In this document: piece after piece, positions 1 through 9,575 of the stretch
Layout: the number at the start of each line of letters is the position of its first letter
Numbering within the stretch: position 1 is the stretch's first letter
Notes under the pieces: model-generated
Told to the model about the DNA's origin: nothing
The model's input: the letters and a program-made list of their open reading frames with translations, nothing else
The model's database searches: none
Assembly: GCA_032164295.1 (NCBI GenBank)
Contig: JAJHTX010000006.1
Coordinates: 2,480,001 to 2,544,000, forward strand
Source: Inonotus obliquus
Lineage: Eukaryota > Basidiomycota > Agaricomycetes > Hymenochaetales > Hymenochaetaceae
Direction of reading: 5' to 3'
DNA length: 64,000 bases
Program-made: the position numbers and the translations under genes

Positions 1-306
1 CAGAAGGAAGATGGGCCAACAGGCGTGTCTGAAAATAGGCATTGATCAAGATGATCAAGGGTACTACATTACATAGTCTCGCTTTCGCACTTGACACAAT
101 CCCAGCTTTTCCTAATCAAGACTGTCAGACTGATGTCTCCTGTGACGAAGAGAGAGCTTACTCTGGCTTTCCGGCCATAGAATTATCTGTATAGTTTCCC
201 AAGGTCTCAGCAAGAACATCAAGCAGGTGGAAGCAATGGCGCGGATGACCCTGTTTTTAGCATACAGGTCTCGAAACTGTACATGACGGTGTCATGAAGG
301 ACATTG

Positions 307-797
307 CACAGCGGGCAAAATAGGATATCAGCGGGGATTGTATTTATTTTTTTCGAGTATTTATTTTAAGTATCAATAAGCATACCGACTGAGCCGATAT
401 TTAAAATATTTTTCACATGACGAAGTTTTAAATATCGATAAGGATATCGGTCTAAGGTTATTTTAAATATTGGTCGGATTATAATATGTAAATCGATATT
501 TTAAATATCGCTTTACTGATATTTATAATATAGGTCAAGATATCTAATTTGCCGAAATTTCAAATATAGAAAAGAATATCGTCAAAGTCAATATTCTAAA
601 TTTCATTCGAAGGGATATTGAGCGGGCAACCAGCGGGCAATGGGCGGGCAATGAGAGGGCAATGGGCGGGCAACGGGCGGGCAACGAGAGGGCAACGAGA
701 GGGCAACGGGAGGGCAATGGACGGGCAACGGGCAGGCAACGAGAGGGCAACGGGCGGGCAACAAGAGGGCAATGAGAGGGCAACGGGAGGGTGACGA
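307..797. repeat. Left terminal repeat of transposon 1 (AT palindromes plus 11-bp minisatellite)
   Basis: The outer ~320 bp is packed with variants of ATATTTAAAATATC, a near-palindrome repeated every 20-40 bp. The inner part (about 631-795) is an 11-bp tandem array alternating GCGGGCAACGG-like and GAGGGCAACGA-like units, about 14 copies. This end matches, in reverse complement, the right end of the large element (37379-37877) better than its own partner, which defines A-type and B-type ends. Translated frames across the minisatellite are long and Pro/Leu/Cys-rich but are repeat artefacts. Confidence 0.85.
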
Positions 798-1059
798 GCA
801 GAGACATCTTCACCACCACCACACCATTCATTCCATTTTGTAGGTCCCCCCAGAAAGGGCTGCATTCCGATTGCTCATGGCAAACTCCCGTCTAACGAGA
901 GATCAAAGCACCGTACACAATAATTCTCTTCTGACTCCACAAGGGGTTTACCCTCGATCTAGACTTCCTGTACGTTTGGAAGAACGGCCAGCCGTCCAAC
1001 TTCGCAGCTCTCATCAATACGTTCCAATGCCATGAGTCTCTCGAGCCCGCATAGTGAGT

Positions 1060-2123
1060 CTATCGATTGCGCGCAAGATTAAGGACGAGTGTCCGTCCCA
1101 CCTTGGTATAAATACCCAGGACGGAGTCAATCATGTTGGGCTCATAGTAACTGTCAAGGTTCCTAGCTGTGACGTACAAGTGTGAGTGATGCGGGGGCAA
1201 TAGCCAAAGGCAAGAATTTGATGAGGTCGCGATAGAAAAAGGTAACTTCCATGAGAAATCTTGCGACATGCTGAACCTTCGTATTCTTCAAACGAGCCAC
1301 AGCAATAGAATTGAGGCAAGCTTCTGCGATTGGATGACCCAACATCCACTGAATGGTAGCAAGAATGTGTCCTTCCATCTGGGTGAGGGCAGATTCGTTA
1401 TAGGTATCACGGCAGATCCCAACCAGGTCGGTTAGAGTTGGCATGCGTTCTTTTGCGTCCTCGAGTTTCGCTGCTATCCACAATGCTGCACAACCAACTA
1501 ATTGGAAATGCTTCGTGTACACGATACGATGCGAAACATATTGGTCGACAATGTTCATGGCAAGGTAAAGAGTCTCAGGATGAAGTCGGAAAGTAAAGTG
1601 AATCTCAATAAGAAAGTCGACAAGACAAGGCCACACGGCCCATTTGATTTCTGGTTGCTGATCCATGGCTAAAGTAGAGCCCATTGTGTAGTCCTTATGC
1701 ATTGATACTTGGCACTTAGAACGGGAGCCACTCGCATGAATAAGTCACTTTTCAATGACTGACCTCCATTTCTCGCATATAACAGCATAACTCTTCGCGG
1801 TGTTCTTCCTCAACGTAAACGTCTTCTCTCCTGAAGGCGGCTAGCTGAGCCTCACGGTGTCGTATCCGCTGCAGCTCGGCTTTCAAGATAGCCGGAGTCT
1901 TGCGAGAAGGGGCTGGAGAGTCCTTGCAGTGGGATTTCTTAATACCGTTGCGGTGAGGAGATGGTCGTTTCTTGGAATAGAATTGGTTACTAGCAGGGCA
2001 AGTGGAGATAGAAGATAAGTCCTTCATGCTGAGAGAGGATGGTTTCAAAACTGCAGAAAATGAGGAACTAAATGACTCCGCAATGGATAATAGTGTGCCA
2101 GACTTGTCCTTGCCAGGGCCCAA
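1060..2123 (-). pseudogene. Captured mitotic (B-type) cyclin gene fragment
   Basis: Minus-strand exons encode a cyclin box. The 2123-1764 exon ends in EELCCYMREMEV. A probable 70-bp intron (1763-1694) follows. The next exon carries PEIKW...LVDFLIEIHFTF, HPETLYLAMNIVDQYVS, LVGCAALWIAAKLED and QMEGHILATIQWMLG. These are hallmarks of G2/M B-type cyclins, which activate Cdk1. The C-terminal cyclin fold starts (VARFLMEVTFFYRDL) but the frame is lost near 1200: the continuation (LYVTARNLDSYYEPN) sits in another frame. The destruction-box region upstream and the end of the protein are absent or unrecognisable. It lies wholly inside transposon 1 and keeps an intron, so it looks like a DNA-level capture. 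Confidence 0.85.
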
Positions 2124-2572
2124 ATCATTATAACTAAGGGGACACGAAAGACTATCCAGTTGGACGTTGAGAGTACCGACAATGCTGAGTGCTTCAGATC
2201 ACATCAGAAGATAGAATAAGTGGTGGGTATCAGTTGAGAAGACGAACAGATTTACGAGACCCAACCAAGTGGATTGAGCACACCGGGAGAACTTCAGCTT
2301 TGCATCTTCAGCTAACGCCTGCCTGAGCCTCAATCCATTATACCTGATGAACATCGCTATCTGTCTAATGTGGCCATTGCTTACCCCACAAATGGTAGGA
2401 ACGAGAGAGAGGTATTTGAGGTTCCGCACATCCGCATGTCATGGCCATTGGGTGTGACATTACCAAATATAGACGCTTAGTCAAACATATTGGCGCGTCT
2501 GACTCTTAAGTAAGCTTCTTCTTCTGTCCCTTCCCTTTATCACAGGTACATTCTCCACACTCCGATCACGAC

Positions 2573-3037
2573 ATGATCGAACTCACAATCAAAACTTTGC
2601 AAGGAAAGGTCTTCGAGGTCAACTGGCTCAGTTGTACTATTGGTTGATCCCTTAAGGACTGGTCCCGTAGATCAATGTGGATGAGGAGATTGTATTGCGG
2701 TGGCGGATGTTAAACAGAAAATATTTAAAGACCAATCGGAACACCACGCAGTTGACCTGGAGAAATTGATCCACTCCAGTGAGTCTTAAGGACTTGGTAC
2801 GTAACATCATTTAATGCATATACAGGCAAGATACTCCAGGACAGGGAGTCCATCAAGTCTTACAATATCAAGAAAGCAGACTTCATCGTTCTCGTAGTAC
2901 TGGTCCATTGCTGCAACATTTTCTTACCTGTTAGTAGCTCAAGCTGACACCAAAAGCTGCCCCTGCAACAGTAGAATGGATGCCCACTCTAGCCGCCGCA
3001 GTTGCGCCTTCTATCATGACTGCTCCTGTACCCACTC
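2573..3037 (+). pseudogene. Captured RAD23 N-terminal (ubiquitin-like domain) fragment
   Basis: RAD23 shuttles ubiquitinated proteins to the proteasome and acts with Rad4/XPC in nucleotide-excision repair; its N terminus is a ubiquitin-like domain. Three blocks on the plus strand match it in order: MIELTIKTLQGKVFEV (from 2573), VADVKQKIFKDQ...DLEKLIHS (about 2697-2780), and after an intron-like gap ending in AG at 2825, GKILQDRESIKSYNIKKADF (2826-2885). A linker-like stretch rich in Ala/Pro (PKAAPATVEW, about 2952-3037) then runs into the minisatellite. The UBA and XPC-binding domains are missing. The gap near 2620-2690 looks like a decayed intron, and the frame is not continuous. Confidence 0.85.
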
Positions 3038-3464
3038 GTCGCCCGCCCGTTGCCTGCCTATCACCCGCCCGTTGCCCTCTCGTTGCCCTCTCATCGCCCT
3101 CTCATCGCCCGCCCATCGCCCACCCATCGCCCATTCATCGCCCACTTAATATCTACCCGACCAATATTTATAATATCTGGTCTGACAATACCCTTATTGA
3201 TTCTTAAAATATCACCCAAGTAGATATCTTGATTGATATTTAAAATATACGCCAAGTCGATATCTTAAATATCGATAAAAATATCAGTAAGAGGATTTTT
3301 TAAATATCTCACAGATGGGGATATCCATATTTATATTTAAAATATCGACACGTGAAATATATTATAAGTATTGGCGCGGCCGGGACGCTTATCGATATTT
3401 AAAATATCGGCAAAAAAATAATTTAGAATAGCGCCCCCTCCGATATTCTATTTTGCCCGCCGTG
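3038..3464. repeat. Right terminal repeat of transposon 1
   Basis: This is the mirror arrangement of the left end: minisatellite first (about 3038-3145, units of the GCCCGCCCGTT / GCCCTCTCGTT kind), then AT-rich palindromes, then the terminus GATATTCTATTTTGCCCGCCGTG. In reverse complement it closely resembles the left end of the large element (20567-20890), including the terminal GAATATCGGAGGGGGCGCTA tract. Confidence 0.85.
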
Positions 3465-4375
3465 TTGAAAGTCCCAGCGGCGACGTTCGGAAGCATCCTT
3501 TCCAACTTCTTGTAGCACGCAATGAGACCTTCTCTCACGTTGTTGAGTCAGCTGCGCAGATTCTGAAACGAACTCGGAAACCATTCAGCGCCTCGCGCAA
3601 ATTTACCTATGTCTTGGAAGAAGGCGATACGATCGCCAATGCCAGTACTACTTGGAAAGATCATCTTCATCCAAAAACATTCGAGTTTCTTCCTGGGATG
3701 CCTCGACACTCTCGTCACGGCCGTGTGGATTGAGATCCACCAGAGAGATTCAATATTGTGAGCCTCGTTCTGCATGAACAGTTTGTTCCGCACGGACGGT
3801 TCGAACGGTTCGGATTCAGCAAGCCCAAACTCATCTTCGTTATCTAATCCCGCTCGCTTAGCGATCTCCTCCTCATCCCTATCCCTCTGGGAAAATAGAT
3901 AACTATTCACTGTTACTTCATTCACCATGAAATCTGAGGTAGCCAGCAGACTAAAGACGTACCGTTCGCATTTCGTGCGACCCGTTCAGCGTGACTTTCT
4001 TAGCGTGATACAGATCACAAATGAACCCAGAGATACAATGTGTGTTGCGAGAAGTAGTATCTTTCTCTACTAATGCGGCTGAACCCATGCCCACACTATA
4101 GAATCGCCACACAAAAGGAGATGCCCAACTAGCTTGGGCAAACAAGTCCAGACAAATAGTGTGTGAAACCACCTGGTGCGAGACATTTCAACGACCATTC
4201 ACCGAGTTCGACGTCGTTCCCCTCCTTTCACGAAACGAAATAGTTGTCCTCGATATCTGAAGTCCATTGGACCCTGGACATTGCCGTGCCGCTACCGTTA
4301 ATCCTAATTCCGCTTCGAACTTTCTGACACCACAAACTGCTGTCATCGTAACCGCGTTGCTCAACTTCTCGCACT

Positions 4376-5710
4376 ATGAACACGCTTCCACCAGAGATCC
4401 TCTGCGATATATTCTTGAAGTGCTTGCCGTCTGCGTACAACGAACACAACATCCCGTATTCCGATTCCGTTTCATCTCCCCTCCGCATCTCCCATGTCTG
4501 TCGGACCTGGCGCGACATTTCTCTTTCCTGTCGCGAACTATGGTCGTATCTCTGTTTAGGGCTATACGGATTCCTCAAACAAGGGAAGCGAGAGATGATG
4601 GTGGAAATCTTCGATACGTGGATGGCGAGGACGAATGATGGGCCACTCAACTTCATGATCAGCAGCGGCGTGCCTGCCCTCGCAAGCATCCAAGATCACC
4701 GATCCGCTGAACACATTTTCGCAATGCTAATCAAGAATCAGCATCGCTGGAAGGACGTGTACTTTGACTGCCGCGACGTGATCTTTTCATCAGAATTCCC
4801 GGGATTCAACTTGACCAACACGCCAATCTTGACGTCGCTTATTCTTACACTGGACCGCTCGCTGCGTGCCACGGCCGATTTTACCCAGTCTTCGCAGCTT
4901 AATACATTGAAGATCGAACACGGCAACTTCGATTTGTTGACGGGCAGGGGATTATCACGATTGGAATATGTTGACTTGTCCTTAATCTTTCCTAACCGAG
5001 AACGTCACAAAGACAATATCCGACACTTTCATCTGTGCTTTAACATCTTGAGGAACGCTCCGTCCCTGCGTTACTTCGGCTTTGACACCGATTCCGATCC
5101 TTCATCGACGCCGTTGATCTTGGATGAAGAATATATTCCATCTGCTGGTCTTCGTGATCTACAACTGTTGGAAGAGAACGGCAGCCTAATACCAGTTACA
5201 GTTGTCGACGCCATGACGCTACCGAATTTGGAAAGCTTTTCTTACCAAAGTAAGGTGGGAAGCGAGAACCTGTTGCGCTTCTTTCAACGTTCAGTGCCGC
5301 CCCTCGCATCTCTGAAAATATGTTGCCCCGCACTCGAAGGAGATTTGATCAGTATTCTCCGCCTTCTACCTGGCCTTCAGCGCTTGATGCTCGGTGATGT
5401 CGAGTTGTCCGACTCGTTCTTTCACGAACTCACGGTCACGAATGACGCCGATGACGATGGCTCAGCTGGTCGGGAACAGATCGTTTGTCCTAGATTGACG
5501 TACCTTGATGTGGTAGATCGACAACCGGCTATGGGCAACTGCTTAGATGTTGTGTTCACCATGGCGAAATCGCGAGCCATTGTCCTAGGGTCTTTCGAAA
5601 CGATCTCGTTCGGCAATAGCCGCTTCTATATACGTTCACTCGAGAACACGGCCCATTACTTGAACGTAGTAAATAAATACGGTTTCACTCTGGCCACCAC
5701 GCAGGACTGA
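4376..5710 (+). CDS. F-box protein, single exon, 444 aa
   Basis: The N terminus LPPEILCDIFLKCLP...ISHVCRTWRDISLSCRELWSYL (residues 4-62) is a clear F-box-like domain of the kind expanded in mushroom fungi, where it links substrates to an SCF ubiquitin ligase through Skp1. The remaining ~380 residues contain loosely repeated leucine-rich segments (TLKIEHGNFDLL, LRDLQLLE, LASLKICCPALEGDLISIL, LQRLMLGDVELSD), suggesting a degenerate LRR substrate-binding domain. The ORF is open from the first ATG, 4 residues before the F-box, to TGA at 5708-5710. A damaged copy of its 3' third lies at 13617-14077. The substrate is unknown. It sits between two FunK1 pseudogene remnants, a typical fast-evolving neighbourhood. 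Confidence 0.9.
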   Translation: MNTLPPEILCDIFLKCLPSAYNEHNIPYSDSVSSPLRISHVCRTWRDISLSCRELWSYLCLGLYGFLKQGKREMMVEIFDTWMARTNDGPLNFMISSGVPALASIQDHRSAEHIFAMLIKNQHRWKDVYFDCRDVIFSSEFPGFNLTNTPILTSLILTLDRSLRATADFTQSSQLNTLKIEHGNFDLLTGRGLSRLEYVDLSLIFPNRERHKDNIRHFHLCFNILRNAPSLRYFGFDTDSDPSSTPLILDEEYIPSAGLRDLQLLEENGSLIPVTVVDAMTLPNLESFSYQSKVGSENLLRFFQRSVPPLASLKICCPALEGDLISILRLLPGLQRLMLGDVELSDSFFHELTVTNDADDDGSAGREQIVCPRLTYLDVVDRQPAMGNCLDVVFTMAKSRAIVLGSFETISFGNSRFYIRSLENTAHYLNVVNKYGFTLATTQD

Positions 5711-6856
5711 TAACTCTCGAAAGTGATGTGTAATCACACTGATATAATGTACTTCGAAATGGAGTTTGTGTTTCTTTACTTTCGTCGTTTATCACCGTGT
5801 AATTATTCTCATGATTCTATAGTCGTCAAGTTGCTTGCAATAGACCTTGCCTGTGCAAGCTTCACTTCTCATCTTTCATGAGCGAATTGCATAAAGGCTT
5901 GTACTTACTTACTGCACCTTTAAATTACCGGAACATCTACGTGGAACCGAATATAGACCATACTTATGAAGCGAAAAGCAGTGGGAGAATATTGGAACCC
6001 TCAGACACTGGAGAGTTAAACACGACGACTCGTATCCGCTTTAACAATTCAGAGTGACCGTGCCTCGGGGCTTCGCTGTTCTTATGATACTTTGACATCA
6101 CCGGTTGAATATTACAGCCGGCAATACAGACCACAGTTGTCATTCATTGCTGAGGGATCGGCCTATAGACCTCTTGGAGCCTGTGTGCGTTGCATTGCTC
6201 AGTCCGTTTGATAGTGAGCCTGAAATATGCACATGTCTGCCAGATCTCTAAGTTTGATAACAAACAAGTTTCGCCGACTTCGCGAGTTTTAGCGTTGTTA
6301 CAACCAGGTACGATGGTTCGAGAGGTCTGTGATTAATAGAAGTTCTAGTTCATATTTACTGGATTGTCTATTATTATTGTTTCACCATGCATGGGTCCGG
6401 GAACCGGAGCGAGAGAGATGGAAGATTGAACGGTACAATCCAACAGATCTGTATGGTGTCGCCTCTGCTTGACCTTGAAGGACAGCATGTGGATGTTTCT
6501 TGCTCTTGCATTGTCCGTGAATAATTCAAACTATTGATGGAGTACTCGTGCAATACATCGAAACTCCCCTTCGCGATGTCCGGAAGTGATTTATCAAAGT
6601 CGGTATCGCACGTGGCAAGAAATTCCCTCGATTCATCGAGCACGATTCGTCATTTGGAGAGCGAGCTCTGAAACCACTCGGTGTCCTTTGCATAAATATA
6701 TTTGAGGAACAATAGCACACAAGATTGAAAAGGACCAATGGTTTTGGCAAAGCATAAGATTCCCGACATGAGACCTATTGTGCTATCTGCCGCGTCGTTG
6801 TAAAATACTCCGTCCATCGGTTACCGAGAGCCGATCCCTCGAAATTAAGTCTTGTC
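4911..6856. repeat. Segmental duplication, copy A (continues at 8298-8842 and 9531-9575)
   Basis: From the F-box interior (about 4911) the sequence matches 13617 onward, with near identity after the F-box stop. Copy B lacks about 320 bp of the F-box coding part. Copy A continues after two hAT insertions at 8298-8842 and 9531-9575, matching 15232-15771 and 15780-15820. The 660 bp between the F-box stop and 6373 hold no gene I can recognise. Confidence 0.88.
6374..6735 (-). pseudogene. FunK1 kinase C-terminal fragment (copy A)
   Basis: On the minus strand YAKDTEWFQSSLSK, a TGA, then RIVLDESREFLATCDTDF and KSLPDIAKGSFDVLHEY align with the C-terminal part of the intact FunK1 gene (EEDTWWFSESF...LPNIAKGAFDTLHE). 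Kinase catalytic motifs are absent and a stop interrupts the frame. It is a gene relic that was duplicated with its surroundings; the twin is at 14749-15110. Confidence 0.75.
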
Positions 6857-8289
6857 TAGGGTTCCGCAGCGTACGTATACAGATACGCGCGTAAAGACAA
6901 GACACAGTACGGGGTACGATCCGTGCTTTACGCTCCGTATTTTTTATTTTGGGGTGAGCTACGGAAACGCACCGGGAGTATACGGCAATACGCCGTATAT
7001 ACGACACCAAGAAGGAAGTACACAATATAATAACAAGAAATTAGAGAGATACTTTAAAAAGTGTGTGATCTGTACTTCAATAGTATCTGCCTCCTGAGAA
7101 TACACGTTCGACGGCGACCGAGGAGCCTGCGAAGATCATCAATTACATATTCTACATACTATTATGTCAAGAAGAACGTTTTCGACTCACCTTGAAGGGC
7201 ATGGATCTCACACGCAAACTTTGACAAGTGCAGAAACTGAGCACGGCGTGCGGACCACCATGGAATTGGTTCTCCAGCATCCCAAGACTTTTCGCATTTC
7301 ATACTGAAGTAAGTGTCGAGTTCGTCTAATGGACTAGTATCCTCCTCACTGCCGTAACCTGCCATGAAAGCAAATATCATGCTCTTGGACGGGGATAGAG
7401 CATCATCGTTTTGGACAGTATCCATATTTGCACCCTTAGCGATTACAATGTTTCGATGGCTCTGGTCCTTTGCTGAAGTACTTGAAGGATACCGAGCTGC
7501 AAAGCGATGTTCAAGTGATGACCTTGAGTCTTCAATGACTAATTATTAAGATAAGTATCAATTAGAGCGAGCAGAAGGGTCAGTTAGACTCACGGGCAGC
7601 CCACATAAAGAATGGCGAGGTATTGAAAAGAGTGAAGTAGTCTGAGAGTTTGCGTTGTGCAGCAGTAAGACCTTTTCGAAGAAAGGAAGGTGAGTCGGGT
7701 GGTAGTTCCTTAAGGTAGTGTCGAAGTGCACCGCTTTTCGACTGTGGCTCATGTTCTGCAATGCGACGCGCATTGTGTCTCTCCGAGACTCATGTTCTGC
7801 AACGCAATATGCCATGAGCATCCACTTCATGTGGACTGTGTGATGTGAGTACGCACCTTCCAGCCACATATACCAACACCTCTTACTACCAAACACCGGG
7901 TCTGCAACGTGCGATCAGGATGACCAGAGAGATAATGATGCGAACGCGACGTGATGGATACATGATCTTCAATGTGGAGTAATATCAGTAAAACAATGTC
8001 CATTCTGTTCAATAAAAAAGCTACTACTTACCTGTTGAGAGCATTCACAGTGACCCCAGCCTTGCGGACACGCCAACGAGAAGATAGGGGCAAGTGGGAG
8101 AGAACGAGGAGGACCGTATGTCGTATAGGCCGTATGCGGTCGTTTACGCCCAAATTTGGATTTCTTGATGCGGAACACGGACCGTGCAATACAGGTCCGT
8201 AAAGTAAGTCCTATTCCTCCATACGATTACAGAGCGTTCCGTATACGTACGGCCCATTTCCGTACTTTACGCTACGCTGCGGAACCCTA
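6857..8289. mobile_element. hAT-family transposon, 1433 bp, with decayed transposase
   Basis: The ends are inverted repeats TAGGGTTCCGCAGCG / CGCTGCGGAACCCTA, flanked by an 8-bp target duplication GTCTTGTC (6849-6856 and 8290-8297). The duplicated locus still has the empty site (GTCTTGTC once, 15224-15231). Subterminal regions are rich in short CGTATAC/TACGG motifs. An 8-bp duplication and TA(G)GG ends are typical of hAT elements, and the hAT dimerisation motif is present inside. Most of the transposase is missing, so it is probably not autonomous. Confidence 0.92.
7087..7442 (-). pseudogene. hAT transposase C-terminal remnant
   Basis: On the minus strand an ORF (from 7425) contains SPLDELDTYF, PIPWWSARRAQFLHLSKFA and EIHAL, the C-terminal dimerisation region of hAT transposases. 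A GTGAGT donor after the HALQG codons and an AG before about 7140 define an intron. The next exon reads SSVAVERVFSGGR, the signature end of that domain, and then shifts frame by one base (DTIEVQ lies in the neighbouring frame). The RNase H-like catalytic core is not recognisable upstream. It sits inside the hAT element at 6857-8289. Confidence 0.82.
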
Positions 8290-8297
8290 GTCTTGTC

Positions 8298-9575
8298 GAA
8301 AACTCGCAACTGAAAACACCAGTGCTTCGAGGTCTCCAAAGAGTTGGACGAATATCTGGAGGGATGCATAGGACTAATTCGCGTCGATCATGTCCAGGTA
8401 GAACCCATCGTCCATCCAAAACCCACTCCGACAAGTCTTCGTTCCCACACGGAGGGGTGATTGTGAATCCGCCATTGCTCTCGTCGGATGGTCGGGAAAG
8501 GTGCGATATGTCCCACGATCTAATCGCATTGTCGGCAGAACCTGAAACGAGTCGTTGACCATCAGAGGACAAGGCAAGAGACTCGACGGAGCCCGTATGA
8601 TCCTCGAGAGCTACAACATTCGACCCGCTGTCCACGTTCCAAATTCGTATCGTAGTGTCCGCATCCCGAAACGAGGTGTTTCCCATCACATGAAAAAATA
8701 ACAGAATTGACAGAATTCTTATGTCCCTCCAAGGGATTGCCGATCATCTGTAGATTCTGCACAACCCAGATATAGTCCTGTCGTTTGAGCCTAATCCGAT
8801 CCGCGTGCCATCTAGTGGGAAGCACACAGAAAAAACGTTATCGGTATGTCTAGGGATCGGCAGCGTACGTATACGGGTACGCGCGTAAAGTTAAGACCTC
8901 CTACGGCATACGAGCCGTACTGTACGTCACCGTACTCTTCATATCCAAGCAGGGTACGGATACGCAGCGGGCGTATACAGAATACGGTCGTATGCACGGT
9001 AGCAAGAGGAATTCTTAAGAAACGAGGAAAGGTACATCAAGAATCATTGATCGGGGATGGTCTTGTGTCGCTCCGAGACGCTTAGTATGCTTGCCCGAGA
9101 GACTGGATGGGAACCTCACCGATTTCAATGGTAGGTCTGCCAGAAAGTCTCGTACATTCAAGTTGCCCGGGCCCGGCGGGCCGGGTGATGTCGGTATACG
9201 GGATGATTCATACGCCATTGCACGTTTCGATGTCGGTTCCAAGAGTTATGGAAGATATATCCATCATTTCTATGCTCCTCAGCTCGGACGAACAAGCGTA
9301 AACTGCAAAATGAAGTAAACATCTCTCCTGATCATCCTCTCGTGACCGTATACCGTATTTGCCGTATACGACCGTTTACGCCTAAATTCGGATTTCTTGA
9401 TACGTAATGCGGTCCGTACAATACAGATCCGTAAAATAAGTCCTCTGCCTCCATACGAGTACAGAGCGTATCTGTATACGCACGGGCCGTATCCGTACAT
9501 TACGGTACGCTGCCGATCCCTAGGTATGTCCCGTCAAAGGTTCGGATATGTATTCCCATGCTTCTTGTTGTTCCC
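8298..9575 (-). pseudogene. WD40 3' fragment of the NLR-like gene, copy A, interrupted by a hAT MITE
   Basis: The minus strand encodes the last WD40 repeats and C-terminal tail seen in the gene at 15150-20293: LQMIGNPLEGHKNSVNSVIF, TIRIWNVDSGSNVVALEDHT, RLVSGSADNAIRSWDIS, CIPPDIRPTLWRPRSTG. It carries the same frameshift after KHLVSGC as the other copy. The fragment stops at about 9575, with no homology beyond. A 672-bp element (8851-9522) interrupts it. It is a relic created by duplication, with no upstream NACHT part. Confidence 0.85.
8851..9522. mobile_element. hAT-type MITE, 672 bp
   Basis: Inverted ends TAGGGATCGGCAGCG / CGCTGCCGATCCCTA are flanked by an 8-bp duplication GGTATGTC (8843-8850 and 9523-9530). 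The duplicated locus has the corresponding empty site (GGTGTGTC, 15772-15779). The first ~40 bp resemble those of the element at 6857 (…CAGCGTACGTATAC), so the two belong to related families. No coding capacity for a transposase is seen. Confidence 0.9.

Larger units (their letters stand above)
307..3464. mobile_element. Non-autonomous CACTA/CMC-like DNA transposon carrying cyclin and RAD23 fragments
   Basis: The left end reads CACAGCGGGCAAAATAGG. The right end, on the other strand, reads CACGGCGGGCAAAATAGA. The element is flanked by a 3-bp direct duplication TTG (304-306 and 3465-3467), and the interrupted FunK1 reading frame is restored exactly if element and one TTG are removed. A CAC start and 3-bp duplication fit the CACTA/EnSpm (CMC) superfamily. 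Long inverted ends hold AT-rich palindromes and an 11-bp minisatellite. Between them lie a cyclin fragment (minus) and a RAD23 fragment (plus). No transposase is visible, so it must be mobilised in trans. The related element is at 20567-37877. Superfamily assignment rests on termini only. Confidence 0.82.
69..4172 (-). pseudogene. FunK1-type protein kinase pseudogene, split by a DNA transposon
   Basis: The FunK1 fungal-specific kinase family is recognised by comparison with the intact copy at 10826-13457. On the minus strand, about 4030-3955 encodes GFICDLYHAKK...HEMRT, the segment after the catalytic loop. An intron-like gap follows, then DFMVNEV and QNEAHNIESLWWIS (3928-3548). An in-frame TGA lies at 3550-3548. 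The same frame then continues with REGLIACYKKLERMLPNVAA up to 3465, where a transposon (307-3464) interrupts it. Removing the transposon and one 3-bp target copy continues the frame into NVLHDTVMYSFETC at 306-about 262. A last intron and a basic tail similar to the intact copy end near 69. The N-terminal half, including the HRD loop, is missing. It is dead: truncated, with a stop codon and an insertion. Confidence 0.85.

Noticed and set aside
631..795. CRISPR-like array
   Set aside because: Units are 11 bp and contiguous without spacers, the host is a eukaryote, and the array is part of transposon ends.
544..865. Overlapping minus-strand ORFs rich in Pro/Leu/Cys (also at 2980-3207, 20808-21088 and 37374-37646)
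   Set aside because: They translate the 11-bp minisatellite, which has no stop codons in several frames; an artefact of the repeat.
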